From Flavobacteriaceae bacterium bin25 (lineage in GTDB: Bacteria; Bacteroidota; Bacteroidia; Flavobacteriales; Flavobacteriaceae): DNA of 37,522 nucleotides. Location of the stretch: assembly GCA_002238525.1 (NCBI GenBank), contig MPMN01000026.1, positions 1 through 37,522 on the forward strand, written 5' to 3'. The notes below the pieces were generated by a model. The model worked only from the letters and a program-made list of their open reading frames with translations. It was not told the origin of the DNA and made no database searches. Numbering within the stretch: position 1 is the stretch's first letter; each line of letters begins with the position of its first letter. A program made the translations under genes and the position numbers. Shown here piece after piece: positions 8,699-19,737 of this stretch.

Positions 8699-10638
8699 AT
8701 GTCTATAAACGAATTACCCCCCCCCAGAAAAATGAATTAAGTCAAAGCAAAGACTTAATTCAAGAAAATATCCTAAAACTAAAAACCTTATTTCCTGAAA
8801 TTGTCACCGAAAACAAAATTGATTTTAAAGTTCTTCAAGAGATTCTCGGAGAAGAAATTGAACAGGAAGAAGAATACTATCGTTTTACTTGGGCTGGAAA
8901 ATCTCAATCACGGCGTGAAGCACTTAAACCCTCTACAGGTACCCTTCGCCCTGTAAAAGAAGAAAGTTTGGATTGGAACACCACAAAAAACCTCTACATC
9001 GAAGGAGATAATCTGGAAGTGTTGAAACTTTTCCAAAAGGGTTATGCAGGAAAAATCAAGATGATTTATATAGATCCTCCTTACAACACCGGAAAAGATT
9101 TCGTCTATAAAGACAACTACAAGGATAACCTTAAGAACTACCAAGAAATTACCGGACAATTGGATTCAGAAGGAAATAAATTATCAACTAATACAGACAG
9201 TGATGGACGCCATCACTCGAATTGGTTAAACATGATGTATCCAAGATTGAGATTGGCAAGGAATCTTTTAAGTGATGATGGAGTAATATTTATAAGCATT
9301 GATGATAACGAAGTTAAGAATTTAAAAAATATTTGTGATGAAATTTTTGGAGAAGATAATTTTATAACACAAATCATTCCAGTGGTAAACCCAGGGGGAA
9401 GAGATTATAATCAAGTAGCAATTACGCATGAATACATAATTTCATATCAAAGAAGTAATAAATGTTCACTTAAAGAAGTAAAAAAAGATGTGAAATTTAA
9501 ACACAGAGATTCTTTTGGAGGTTTTGAATTAAGAGAATTGAGAAACACAAATCCTAAATTTCATTCAGGAAATAGGCCGACTTTATTTTATCCCTTCTAC
9601 ATTAATCCTAATAATATGGATCTTAATGGATTTTGTAGTGTAAGTCTACAAAAAGATAAAGATCATTTTGTTGAAACCAAACCATACAATAGTAGTGGAG
9701 ATGAAAGCGTATGGCGTTGGGGAAAATCTAGATCAAAAAACAATATTGTGTATGGTGATTTAGATCAAAGTCAAGTTTTGGCTATACAGAAAAAAGATGG
9801 TAATTGGAAAATCTTCGAAAAGAATAGGAAATCTACTACTAAGGTAAAAGGAATTTGGTCAGAAAGCGCAATGAAAACTTCCAATGGTACGAAGCAATTA
9901 AGAGAATTATTTGGACATACTGTGTTTGATTACCCAAAACCGATAGGTTTAATTAAGAAAATATGTCAAATTACGTCGGATAAAGGAATTTTTCTAGACT
10001 TTTTCTCTGGTTCTTCTTCAACAGCTCATTCAGTAATTGAGTTAAACTCAGAAGATAATGGTTCAAGAAAGTTTATCCAAGTTCAACTCCCTGAACCAAT
10101 AGATCAAAACAGTGAAGCATTCAAAGCTGGATATAAAACAATAGCAGAAATAGGCAAAGAACGTATCCGAAGAGTAATCAAAGAAATTAAAGAAGAACAC
10201 CCTGAAAAATCTAAAGATATGGACTTAGGATTCAAAGTTTTCAAACTCAATAGTTCCAATATCAAAAGTTGGGATGGCAACCCTGATAATGTGGAAACAA
10301 GTCTACTAGATACAGTAGAAAATATAAAACCTGACCGCACTGAAGAGGATGTACTATATGAAATCTTGTTGAAATCTGGACTGGATTTAACCTTACCCAT
10401 TGAAGAAAGAAATATCGAAGGGAAAAAGGTATTCAACATTGGATTAGGCTCGTTGTTTATTTGCTTGGCAGAAAATATAACCAGAAAAGTCGCGGAAGGA
10501 ATTGGACAATGGAAAAAGGAATGCAATCCTGAGGTGTGTAAGGTTGTCTTCAAAGACAATGGATTTTCAGATGTAGAAAAGACCAACTCAGTTCAAACCT
10601 TAAAAAGGTATGGCATAAGCGAAATAAAAACTATATAA
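8699..10638 (+). CDS. mod: Mod-2: type III DNA methyltransferase, phase OFF (C9)
   Basis: As sequenced, translation from ATG 8699 (MSINELPPP) stops after 13 codons because the tract is C9. One added C gives a single 646-residue frame with no other interruption. The body has IDPPYNTGKDF, a unique recognition region beginning NFITQIIPVVNPGG with THEYIISYQRS and SVWRWGKSRSK, and LDFFSGSSSTAHS as motif I. A TTG at 8968 could in principle start a truncated protein, but it would lack about 90 N-terminal residues. It sits between fossil spacers, not next to a res gene. Confidence 0.85.
8717..8725 (+). repeat. Poly-C tract of mod-2 (C9, OFF)
   Basis: Nine Cs, followed by AGA AAA ATG AAT TAA in the start frame. 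C10 would give CAG AAA AAT GAA TTA, joining the methyltransferase frame. Confidence 0.9.
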
Positions 10639-10903
10639 ACGGTTAAGCATCTATAGATAAGATGAAAATACAACTTGAATAACATAAGATCTTATTGACA
10701 TTTCCAACAACAAGAAAAAATTCATGCTAATTTTATTTTTCATCCTAATGGATATTATTGTAATCAGGCAGTACATCTATTATAAGTTGGGTAAATTGAA
10801 GCTGAAATAATCGAATTAAGAATTCCATTTAAAAACAAAAGCCAACAAAACATACGAATAGCGCTAAACAAGCAATTAAACCGATATAAAACACTTTAAG
10901 TCA
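10639..10903 (+). repeat. Spacer before mod-3: res/DUF4391 fossil
   Basis: This 265-bp spacer has ATGAAAATACAACTTGA at 10662, nearly the res1 start (ATGAAAATACAATTCGA), closed by TAA after five codons. The rest follows the common spacer pattern. A chance 28-codon hydrophobic ORF at 10724-10810 is out of frame with the res remnant and not conserved. Confidence 0.65.
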
Positions 10904-12939
10904 ATGTCTATAAACAAATTACCCCCCCCCATAAAAATGAATTAAGCCAAAGCAAAGACTTAATTCAAGAAAATATCCGAAAACTAAAAACCTTATTCCC
11001 TGAAATTGTCACCGAAAACAAAATTGATTTCAAAGTCCTCCAAGAGATTCTCGGAGAAGAAATTGAACAGGAAGAAGAATACTATCGTTTTACTTGGGCT
11101 GGAAAATCTCAAGCAAGACGCGAAGCACATAAACCTTCTACAGGTACCCTTCGCCCTGCCAAAGAAGAAAGTTTGGATTGGGATACTACTCAAAACCTCT
11201 ATATTGAAGGAGACAACCTAGAAGTGTTGAAACTTCTCCAGAAGAGTTATGCAGGAAAAATCAAGATGATTTATATTGATCCTCCTTACAACACCGGAAA
11301 AGATTTCGTCTATAAAGACAACTACAAGGACAACCTTAAAAATTACCAAGAAGTTACAGGACAAGTAGATTCTGAAGGTAATAAACTTTCTACCAACTCA
11401 GATAGTGATGGACGCTTCCACTCGAATTGGTTAAGCATGATGTATCCAAGATTGAGATTGGCAAGGAATCTATTAACGGATGCTGGGGTTATATTTATGA
11501 GTATAGATGATAAAGAAATTGCCAATATGGTTTTATTGTGTGAAAAAATATTTGGCAGTGCCAATCAAATTGGAGTTTTACCAGTAATTCCAAATCTAGG
11601 TGGTAGGTCAGACAAATATCATTTTGCAATTTGTCATGAATACGCGGTTGTTTTTGCAAAAGACATTTTGAAATGTAAATTCAATCAAATTGAGTTAAGT
11701 GAGCAAGATCGCATTAAAAAAAAGTGGAAGGAGGATGAAAAAGGATGGTGGAAGGATGCTGGGACTCTACAAAAAGGAGGTGGAGCAGACACCAGAGAAG
11801 AGAGACCCAATATGTATTATCCAATCTTAGTAAATAGAGAAACTGAACAAATAGCCTTTATAACCGATGACGAGCATAAAAAAATATACGATAAAGAAAA
11901 TAAGATATTCAATGATGCATACGTGGAAGAATTGAAGAAAGTTTACGAGCATAGGGGATTTGCATTTATTCTTCCAACCTCAAATAAGAATAATTCAGGC
12001 GGAGGTATATGGAGAAAAGGGATCAAATCGGCAAAAAAAGATATTGACGATTTAGTGGTCAAAAAACTCAAAAATGGAGTCTATAGAATACACTCTAAAC
12101 AAAGACCGGAGTTGAAAGATTTACATTCCCTGCCATCAGAAAAGCCCAAAACCCTCTTTTATAAACCAAGTTACTCCACCTCCAGTGGAACAAATTCGTT
12201 AAAACAGATTCTGGGAGACGATCAATTTCCACATCCTAAGTCAGTTGAGTTGATTAGGGATTTTTTAGAAATAGGATGTGCTGATGGAATTGTATTAGAC
12301 TTTTTCTCAGGTTCTAGCACTTCCGCTCATTCATTATTTGAGTTAAACTTGGAGGATAATAGCAAAAGAAAGTTCATTCAAGTTCAACTCCCTGAAAAAA
12401 CGAAAAAAAGTAGCCAAGCCTATAAATCAGGGTATTCTACTATAGCAGAAATAGGCAAAGAACGTATCCGAAGAGTAGTCAAAAAAATTAAAGAAGAACA
12501 CCCTATAATATCTAAAGAACTAGACTTGGGGTTTAAGGTCTTCAAACTTGATAGTTCCAATATCAAAAGTTGGGACGGTAATCCTGATAATGTGGAAACA
12601 AGTCTACTGGATACGGTGGAAAATATTAAACCTGACCGCACTGAAGAAGATGTGCTGTATGAAATCCTCTTAAAATCAGGACTGGATTTAACCTTGCCCA
12701 TTGAAGAAAGAAATATCGAAGAAAAAAAGGTATTCAACATTGGATTAGGCTCGTTGTTTATTTGCTTGGCAGACAATATGACCAGAAAAGTAGCAGAAGG
12801 GATTGGACAATGGAATGATGAATGCAATCCTGAATTTTGTAGAGTTGTCTTCAAAGACAATGGATTTTCAGATGTAGAAAAGACCAATTCAGTGCAGACG
12901 TTAAAAAGATATGGCATAGACGAAATAAAAACTATCTAG
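10904..12939 (+). CDS. mod: Mod-3: type III DNA methyltransferase, phase OFF (C9)
   Basis: ATG 10904 leads into C9 and a stop 13 codons on. Inserting one C yields a 678-residue protein, the longest of the set together with Mod-1. The recognition region is the largest, running from NQIGVLPVIPNLGG through CHEYAVVFAKD, a GGGIWRKGIKSAKKD segment and TLFYKPSYSTSSGTNSLKQ. The last of these is close to the equivalent part of Mod-8 (LFYKPSYSSSNGTKRMKE), suggesting a shared recognition half. Motif IV is IDPPYNTG and motif I is LDFFSGSSTSAHS. The C-terminal block is almost the same as in Mod-1. Confidence 0.85.
10922..10930 (+). repeat. Poly-C tract of mod-3 (C9, OFF)
   Basis: Nine Cs followed by ATA AAA ATG AAT TAA in the start frame. 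One more C gives CAT AAA AAT GAA TTA and an open frame. Confidence 0.9.
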
Positions 12940-13249
12940 CTGGTTGATCAATTGCAGATAAGATAAAAATGCAATTTGATAATTATTTTACATACCCAAA
13001 ACCCATATTCTGACTTGTTTATTATTTCAAAAACAAGAAAAAATTGACACTAATTTTATCTTTCATTCTACTGGGCATTATTATAATCAATTAGTACATT
13101 TATTGTAAGTTGAGTAAATTGAAACTGAAATAATCGAATTATGGATTCCATTAAGAAAACAAAAAGCCAATTAAACATACGAACAGCACTAAACATGAAA
13201 TATAAAGGCGAAAACAAGCAGTTAAACCGATATAAAACACTTTAAGTCA
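12940..13249 (+). repeat. Spacer before mod-4: res/DUF4391 fossil
   Basis: This 310-bp spacer has ATA AAA ATG CAA TTT GAT AAT at 12963, reading (I)KMQFDNYFTYP, against the Res starts MKIQFDSSLQFQ and MNLQFDDNLVYQ. The start codon is mutated to ATA. Further on, CAAGAAAAAATTGACACTAA matches res1 CAAGAAAAATGCGACACTAA, and the last ~140 nt follow the DUF4391 3' end up to ACTTTAAGTCA. This is one of the two best-preserved fossils. Confidence 0.7.
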
Positions 13250-15115
13250 ATGTCTATAAACGAATTACCCCCCCCCCAGAAAAATGAATTAAGTCAAAGC
13301 AAAGACCTAATTCAAGAAAACATTGAAACGCTAAAATCCCTATTCCCTGAAATTATCACCGAAAACAAAATCGATTTTAAAGTTCTCCAAGAGATTCTCG
13401 GAGAAGAAATTGAACAAGAGGAAGAATACTATCGCTTTACTTGGACGGGAAAGACCAAAGCAAGGCGTGAAGCTCATAAACCCTCTACTGGTACCCTTCG
13501 CCCTATCAAGGAAGAAAGTTTGGATTGGAACGCTACAAAAAACCTATATATCGAAGGAGATAATTTGGAAGTGTTGAAACTCCTCCAAAAGAGTTACGTA
13601 AGAAAAATCAAGATGATTTATATTGATCCTCCTTACAACACCGGAAAAGATTTTGTCTATAAAGACGACTACAAAGATAATCTCAAGAACTACCGGCAAA
13701 TTACTGGCCAGATAGATTCCGAAGGAAACAAGCTTTTTACCAACTCAGATAGTGACGGACGCTATCATTCCAAATGGTTAAACATGATGTATCCAAGATT
13801 GATATTAGCAAGGAATCTGTTAAAAGAGGATGGAGTAATTTTTATCAGCATTGACGACAATGAAATTGAGAACTTAAAAAAACTGTGTGATGAAGTTTTC
13901 GGAGAAGTAAATTTCATCTCAACCATTGCTTGGAGGAGGAGTGACAATCAACCGAATATTGGGAATTTTGCACGGGTGAAAGAATATATTGTATGCTTTG
14001 CAAAAAATAAAGAAATGGTCAACTTATACAAACTTCCATTAACTGAAAAAGCAAAAAGTAAATACACATATAGAGATAAAATAGGGGATTTTAGAAGATC
14101 TATTCTGCTAGACAAGACAAGGGGAAGATATTTTTACGAAGTTAAAACCAAGTCGGGTAATATATTAAATGGCCCGTGGATGATTGATGAACATAGATTT
14201 AATGAATTGGATAAGAATGACGAAATCTATTGGGCATCCGGTGGGGAAGAACAACCTTCAGGGAAAATTTACTTACATGAATCCACCGGTCAAATTCCTA
14301 ATGATTTCTGGGGAATTGAATTTGGAACAAATCAAAGAGGTAGCGATGATATTAAAAATATTTTCCAAGAAAGAGCATTTGATTTCCCAAAACCAATTTC
14401 ATTATTGAAATCTTTAATTAAAATTGGATCAAATAATCAGGAAATAATTTTAGATTTTTTTTCAGGTTCTTCCTCAACAGCTCATTCAGTAATTGAGTTA
14501 AACTTGGAAGAAAACAGCAAAAGAAAGTTTATTCAAGTCCAACTTCCAGAACCAACAAATGAAAAAAGCCAAGCATATAAAGCAGGATATAAAAGAATAA
14601 CAGAAATAGGCAAAGAACGTATCCGTAGAGTAGTCAAAAAAATTAAAGAAGAACACCCTATAATATCTAAAGAACTAGACTTGGGGTTTAAGGTCTTTAA
14701 ACTTGATAGTTCGAATATCAAAAGTTGGGATGGTAACCCCGATAATGTGGAAACAAGTCTACTAGATACGGTAGAAAATATTAAACCAGACCGCACTGAA
14801 GAAGATGTGCTGTATGAAATCCTATTGAAATCAGGACTGGATTTAACCTTACCAATTGAGGAAAGAAATATCGAAAGAAGTAAAGTATTCAATATTGGAT
14901 TGGGATCTTTGTTCATTTGCTTGGCGGACATCTCCAAAAAGAGTATCGATTCTATCACCAGAAAAGTAGCTGAAGGGATTGGACAATGGAAAAAGGAATG
15001 CAATCCTGAAATTTGCAGGGTAGTTTTCAGGGACAATGGTTTTAATGATGTAGAGAAGACCAATTCAGTGCAAATACTGAAGCGATATGGTGTTGATGAA
15101 ATAAGGACTATTTAA
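13250..15115 (+). CDS. mod: Mod-4: type III DNA methyltransferase, phase ON (C10)
   Basis: The second copy in the ON state gives an uninterrupted 621-residue frame starting MSINELPPPQKNELS. DPPYNTG is at 126-132 and FFSGSSSTAHS near residue 402. The recognition region (NFISTIAWRRSDNQPNIGNF ... FWGIEFGTNQRGSDD) is shorter than in other copies and lacks the RWxWS segment seen in most of them. The C-terminal block carries a small in-frame insertion (ISKKSIDS) before ITRKVAEGIGQW that no other copy has. It is the only ON copy in the spacer-separated part of the array, so it sets the template for what the OFF copies would encode. Confidence 0.9.
   Translation: MSINELPPPQKNELSQSKDLIQENIETLKSLFPEIITENKIDFKVLQEILGEEIEQEEEYYRFTWTGKTKARREAHKPSTGTLRPIKEESLDWNATKNLYIEGDNLEVLKLLQKSYVRKIKMIYIDPPYNTGKDFVYKDDYKDNLKNYRQITGQIDSEGNKLFTNSDSDGRYHSKWLNMMYPRLILARNLLKEDGVIFISIDDNEIENLKKLCDEVFGEVNFISTIAWRRSDNQPNIGNFARVKEYIVCFAKNKEMVNLYKLPLTEKAKSKYTYRDKIGDFRRSILLDKTRGRYFYEVKTKSGNILNGPWMIDEHRFNELDKNDEIYWASGGEEQPSGKIYLHESTGQIPNDFWGIEFGTNQRGSDDIKNIFQERAFDFPKPISLLKSLIKIGSNNQEIILDFFSGSSSTAHSVIELNLEENSKRKFIQVQLPEPTNEKSQAYKAGYKRITEIGKERIRRVVKKIKEEHPIISKELDLGFKVFKLDSSNIKSWDGNPDNVETSLLDTVENIKPDRTEEDVLYEILLKSGLDLTLPIEERNIERSKVFNIGLGSLFICLADISKKSIDSITRKVAEGIGQWKKECNPEICRVVFRDNGFNDVEKTNSVQILKRYGVDEIRTI
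13268..13277 (+). repeat. Poly-C tract of mod-4 (C10, ON)
   Basis: Ten Cs followed by AG AAA AAT GAA TTA. This is the same flank as mod-2, mod-7, mod-8 and mod-10, but with one more C. Confidence 0.9.
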
Positions 15116-15371
15116 TCTGAGAATCAAGTAGAGACATGATGAAAATACAAACTGAATACCATATGCATATGCGCAGTTGTATATATATCCAAGAACAGAA
15201 AAAATTCATGCTAATTTTATCATGTGTAATCAAATAGAACACTTATCGCAGGTTAAGCAAATTGAAATGATTTGATTAAGGATTCCATTGTATTGGGAAA
15301 CCCTTTTGACATGCGCTTTACCCTAAGCATGAAAACAAGCAATTAAACCGATATAAATAAACTTTAAGTCA
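15116..15371 (+). repeat. Spacer before mod-5: res/DUF4391 fossil
   Basis: This 256-bp spacer is the shortest and most decayed. ATGAAAATACAAACTGAATACC at 15139 still resembles the res start. The middle has lost the segment found in other spacers and carries an unrelated stretch near 15290-15330. The last 45 nt return to the common block, with ATAAATAAACTTTAAGTCA. Confidence 0.6.
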
Positions 15372-17299
15372 ATGTCTATAAGCAAATTACCCCCCCCCAT
15401 AAAAATGAATTAAGTCAAAGCAAAGACCTAATTCAAGAAAACATTGAAACGCTAAAAACCCTATTCCCTGAAATTGTTACTGAAAACAAAATCGATTTTA
15501 AAGTTCTCCAAGAGATTCTCGGAGAAGAAATTGAACAAAAAGAAGAATACTATCGCTTTACTTGGGCAGGAAAATCTCAAGCAAGACGTGAAGCACATAA
15601 ACCTTCTACAGGTACCCTTCGCCCTGCCAAAAAAGAAAGTTTAGATTGGAAAACCACAAAAAACCTCTACATCGAAGGTGATAATCTGGAGGTATTGAAA
15701 CTTCTCCAAAAGAGTTATACAAGAAAAATCAATGTTATATATGCTGACCCTCCATATAACACTGGGAATGATATTTTATATAAAAATGATTTTTCCGATA
15801 ATTTAAGTTCATATTTGAAATTAACTGGTCAGTTCAATGAAAACAAAGACGTTTTATTCACTAATACAGAAAGTAATGGAAGATATCACAGCGAGTGGTT
15901 GTCCATGATGTATAGTAGAATAAAGCTGTCCAAAAATCTTTTAACGAATGATGGGTTTTTCGTTATTGCTATTGATCATAATGAATTACAAAATCTCATC
16001 AAAATTTGTGATGAAATTTTTGGAGAAAATAATAGAGCTGGAGTGGTCACTGTATTGAGTAACCCGATGGGAAGACAGCATGGAAAGTATTTTACCCCCA
16101 CAAATGAATTTATGCTGGTATATGCTAAGAATAAAGATTATGGAAATCTGAATAAAGTTATTTTGCATGAAGATGATATGAAAAGTTTTGATATGTGTGA
16201 TTCAAAAGGCAAGTATAAACTTGAACCTTTTATAAGAATTGGTGGAGGAAATCCATCCCTAAGAATAAACAAACCCAAAGCTTGGTATCCATTATATGTC
16301 AATTTGGAACAACAAGACATATCACTAACGCCAAAACCTAAATATCAACAAGTATTTCCGATCACACCATCGGGACAGGAACGAACTTGGCTATGGGTCA
16401 AAGACTCCCCCAATCTAGATACCAAAGAGCTGGTGGCCAAAATAAGTAAGGATGGTAAAATAGAGGTATATAGGAAATATAGAATAGAAAAAGGGAAAAT
16501 GGTGTCAACAGTATGGAAACATAAAAAGTATAATGCAAACCACCATGGTTCAAGAGTGTTGGAAAAACTCATGGGGAAAAATAAGTTCAGTTATCCCAAG
16601 TCTAAAGATTTGTTGATTGATATTTTTAAGATAACAGCATCTGAGAACTCTTTAATCATGGATATATTTTCTGGTTCATCTACATCAGCACACGCTGTTC
16701 TAAACAATAAATTGAATGGTTTGAACAATCGGTTTATTCAAGTTCAACTTCCTGAACCAATAGATGAAGAAAGTGAAGCATTCAAAGCTGGATATAAAAC
16801 AATAGCAGAAATAGGCAAAGAACGTATCCGTAGAGTAGTCAAAAAAATTAATGAAGAACACCCTGAAAAATCTAAAGGAATAGACTTGGGGTTTAAGGTC
16901 TTCAAACTTGATAGTTCCAATATCAAAAGTTGGGATGGCAACCCTGATAATATGGAAACAAGTTTACTAGATACGGTGGAAAACATTAAACCTGAGCGGA
17001 CGGAAGAAGATGTGCTGTATGAAATCCTCTTGAAATCTGGACTGGACCTAACCTTACCCATTAGAGAAAGAAGTTTAGTAGGGAAAAAGGTGTTCAATAT
17101 TGGGTTAGGAGCTTTGTTTATTTGCTTGTCAGACAGTATCAACAGAAAAGTAGCCGAAGGAATTGGACAATGGAAAAATGAATGCAATCCTGAGGTTTGT
17201 AGAGTGGTTTTCAAAGACAATGGATTTTCAGATGTAGAAAAAACCAATTCAGTGCAAATACTGAAGCGCTATGGTATTGATGAAATAAGGACTATATAA
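15372..17299 (+). CDS. mod: Mod-5: type III DNA methyltransferase, phase OFF (C9)
   Basis: ATG 15372 runs into C9 and a stop; one extra C gives 642 residues. This copy is mosaic in a different way: sequence shared with the others ends just before motif IV (RKINVIYADPPYNTGNDILY instead of RKIKMIYIDPPYNTGKDFVY). Divergence then covers the whole catalytic segment, recognition region and motif I (MDIFSGSSTSAHA), returning to the common sequence at RFIQVQLPEPIDEES. The donor was therefore a more distant mod gene and the crossover lay upstream of DPPY. The recognition region includes TVLSNPMGRQHGKY and RTWLWVKDSPN. The C terminus ends YGIDEIRTI. Confidence 0.85.
15390..15398 (+). repeat. Poly-C tract of mod-5 (C9, OFF)
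   Basis: Nine Cs followed by ATAAAAATGAATTAA, so the start frame ends at TAA. One more C opens the frame to 17299. Confidence 0.9.
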
Positions 17300-17574
17300 T
17301 CCGATAATAGGGTATCAACAAGATTAATACCATAAGATCTAATTGATATTTCCAAGAATAGAAAAAATTGACAGTAATTTTATCTTTCATTCTACTTAGA
17401 TATAATTGCAATCAAGCAGAATATTTATTGTAAGTTGAGTAAATTGAAAATGAAATAATCAAATTAGGTATTCCATTTAAAGAACCAAAGCTAATTAAAC
17501 ATACGAATAGCACTAAATATGAAAACACAAAACTGAAAACAAGAAATTAAACCGATATAAAACACTTTAAGTCA
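17300..17574 (+). repeat. Spacer before mod-6: res/DUF4391 fossil
   Basis: This 275-bp spacer has lost the res-like start codon region. The internal AGAAAAAATTGACAGTAATTTT segment and the DUF4391-like second half (TAAATTGAAAATGAAATAAT ... ACTTTAAGTCA) are preserved. Confidence 0.6.
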
Positions 17575-19439
17575 ATGTCTATAAACAAATTACCCCCCCC
17601 CAGAAAAACGAATTAAGTCAAAGCAAAGACCTAATTCAAGAAAACATTGAAACGCTAAAAACCCTATTCCCTGAAATTGTTACTGAAAACAAAATCGATT
17701 TTAAAGATCTTCAAGAGATTCTCGGAAAACAAATTGAACAGGAAGAAGAATACTATCGCTTTACCTGGGCAGGAAAGACCGAAGCAAAGCGTGAAGCTCA
17801 TAAACCCTCTACTGGTACCCTTCGCCCTGCCAAAGAAGAAAGTTTAGATTGGAACAATACAAAAAACCTCTACATCGAAGGAGATAATCTGGAAGTATTG
17901 AAACTTCTCCAGAAGAGTTATGCAGGAAAAATCAAGATGATTTATATTGATCCGCCTTACAACACCGGAAAAGATTTTATCTATAAAGACAGGTACAAAG
18001 ATAATCTCAAAAACTACCAAGAATTTACAGGTCAAGTTGATTCCGGAGGGAATAAGCTCTCTACCAACTCAGATAGTGACGGACGTTTCCACTCAAACTG
18101 GTTAAATATGATTTATCCACGATTACGATTAGCAAGGAATCTATTGAAAGATGATGGGGTGATTTGTATAAGTATTGATGATAATGAAGTTGCTAACCTT
18201 TCCAAATTAGTAAATGAAATTTTCGGGGAGGATAATTATATAAGTCTGTTCATTTGGAAGAAAAAACAGGGGGGAGGCAATAATTCTAATCATGTCGTTG
18301 TTGAACATGAATACATTATAATGATTTCAAAGAATAGAAAGTCACTAAAATTGAATTTGGACAAAAAATATGAGTTAGATGATAAATTATATCCATTCAG
18401 TGATGAAAATGGAGATTATGGTTTAATTACACTTGATAAATCATCCATAGGATTTTCTCAATCTGGAGTATTTGAAATAAGGGACAAAGAAGGGAACATC
18501 TATTTACCAAGAATTATTAAAGGAAAGCAATCTCGTTGGAGATGGAGTAAACAAAAAGTTGAAAATGAATTTACTAAATTAGTTTTCAAAAGCGGAAAGG
18601 TTTATACAAAATACTACAGGCCGATTGGTGTTATACCAAAAAGTTTACTTATAGACCCTCTTTATGGTAGGACTGAAACAGGAAATGATGATCTCAGAAA
18701 AGTGTTTGATAATGAATATCCGTTTAGTTATCCTAAACCTATATCTTTAATTAAGCACTTTATTGCTATATGTTGTAAAGACGGTGATATTGTATTAGAT
18801 TTTTTTGCCGGTTCTTCATCTACTGCTCACTCCGTGATTGCTTGTTGTTTAGAGGATAACATAAAGTTAAAGTTTATTCAAGTTCAACTCCCAGAAAAAA
18901 CTGATAAGGATAACGAAGCTTATAAATCAAGATATTCCACCATTGCAGAGATAGGCAAAGAACGTATCCGAAGAGCAGTCAAAAAAATAAAAGAAGAACA
19001 CCCTATAATATCTAAAGAACTAGACTTGGGGTTTAAGGTCTTTAAACTTGATAGTTCCAATATCAAAAGTTGGGATGGTAATCCTGATAATGTGGAAACA
19101 AGTTTACTAGATACGGTGGAAAATATTAAACCAGGTCGCACTGAAGAAGATGTGCTGTATGAAATCCTATTGAAATCAGGACTGGACCTAACCTTGCCCA
19201 TTGAAGGAAGAAATATTGAGGGAAAAAAGGTATTCAACATTGGATTAGGCTCGTTGTTTATTTGCTTGGCAGACAATATCACCAGAAAAGTAGCTGAAGG
19301 GATTGGACAATGGAAAAAGGAATGCAATCCTGAAATTTGTAGAGTTGTATTCAAAGACAATGGATTTTCAGATATAGAAAAGACCAACTCAGTCCAAACC
19401 TTAAAAAGGTATGGTATAGACGAAATAAAAACTATCTAG
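17575..19439 (+). CDS. mod: Mod-6: type III DNA methyltransferase, phase OFF (C9)
   Basis: ATG 17575, C9, stop after 13 codons; with one more C it gives 621 residues. Motif IV is IDPPYNTGKDFIY and motif I LDFFAGSSSTAHS. The unique recognition region starts YISLFIWKKKQGGGNN, contains EHEYIIMISKNRKS and SRWRWSKQKVENE, and ends FDNEYPFSYPKPISLIKHF. Small private changes in the N-terminal shared segment (for example GKQIEQEEE instead of GEEIEQEEE) show that the shared parts also drift or are exchanged only partly. The C-terminal block is of the common type. Confidence 0.85.
17593..17601 (+). repeat. Poly-C tract of mod-6 (C9, OFF)
   Basis: Nine Cs followed by AGAAAAACGAATTAA. The ATG found at this point in other copies is ACG here, but TAA still closes the C9 frame. 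Confidence 0.9.
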
Positions 19440-19737
19440 CTGGTTAATCAACTGCAGATAAGATGAAAATGCAATTTGATAATTATTTTACATACCAACC
19501 GAAAACGCATATTCTGACTTGTTTATATTTACAAAAACAAGAAAAATTGATACTAATTTTATCTTTCATTCTACTGGGCAATATCATAATCAATTAGTAC
19601 ACTTATTGTAAGTTGAGTAAATTGAACTTTAAATGATTGATTAAGTATTCCATTTAAAATACGAAAGCCTATTAAACATACGAATAGCACTAAATATGAA
19701 AACAAGAAATTAAACCGATATAAAACACTTTAAGTCA
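19440..19737 (+). repeat. Spacer before mod-7: best-preserved res/DUF4391 fossil
   Basis: This 298-bp spacer has an ATG at 19463 opening MKMQFDNYFTYQ, plainly a Res N terminus (Res-1 MKIQFDSSLQFQ, Res-2 MNLQFDDNLVYQ), before the frame is lost. The ACAAGAAAAATTGATACTAA segment and the DUF4391-like half follow. It is very similar to the spacer before mod-4. Confidence 0.72.

Noticed and set aside
8968-10638. Treating the TTG-started open frames in OFF copies (for example 8968-10638) as the real genes
   Set aside because: In each copy the same frame stays open upstream to the poly-C tract and the shared N-terminal coding sequence continues there. The true start is the ATG before the tract, as shown by the ON copies at 6398 and 13250.
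10724-10810. A 28-codon hydrophobic ORF in the spacer before mod-3 (MLILFFILMDIIVIRQYIYY...), a possible small membrane peptide
   Set aside because: In the spacer before mod-2 it is cut by a stop after about 15 codons, and in others the ATG is missing. The frame is not that of the res fossil it overlaps, so it looks like chance in AT-rich DNA.
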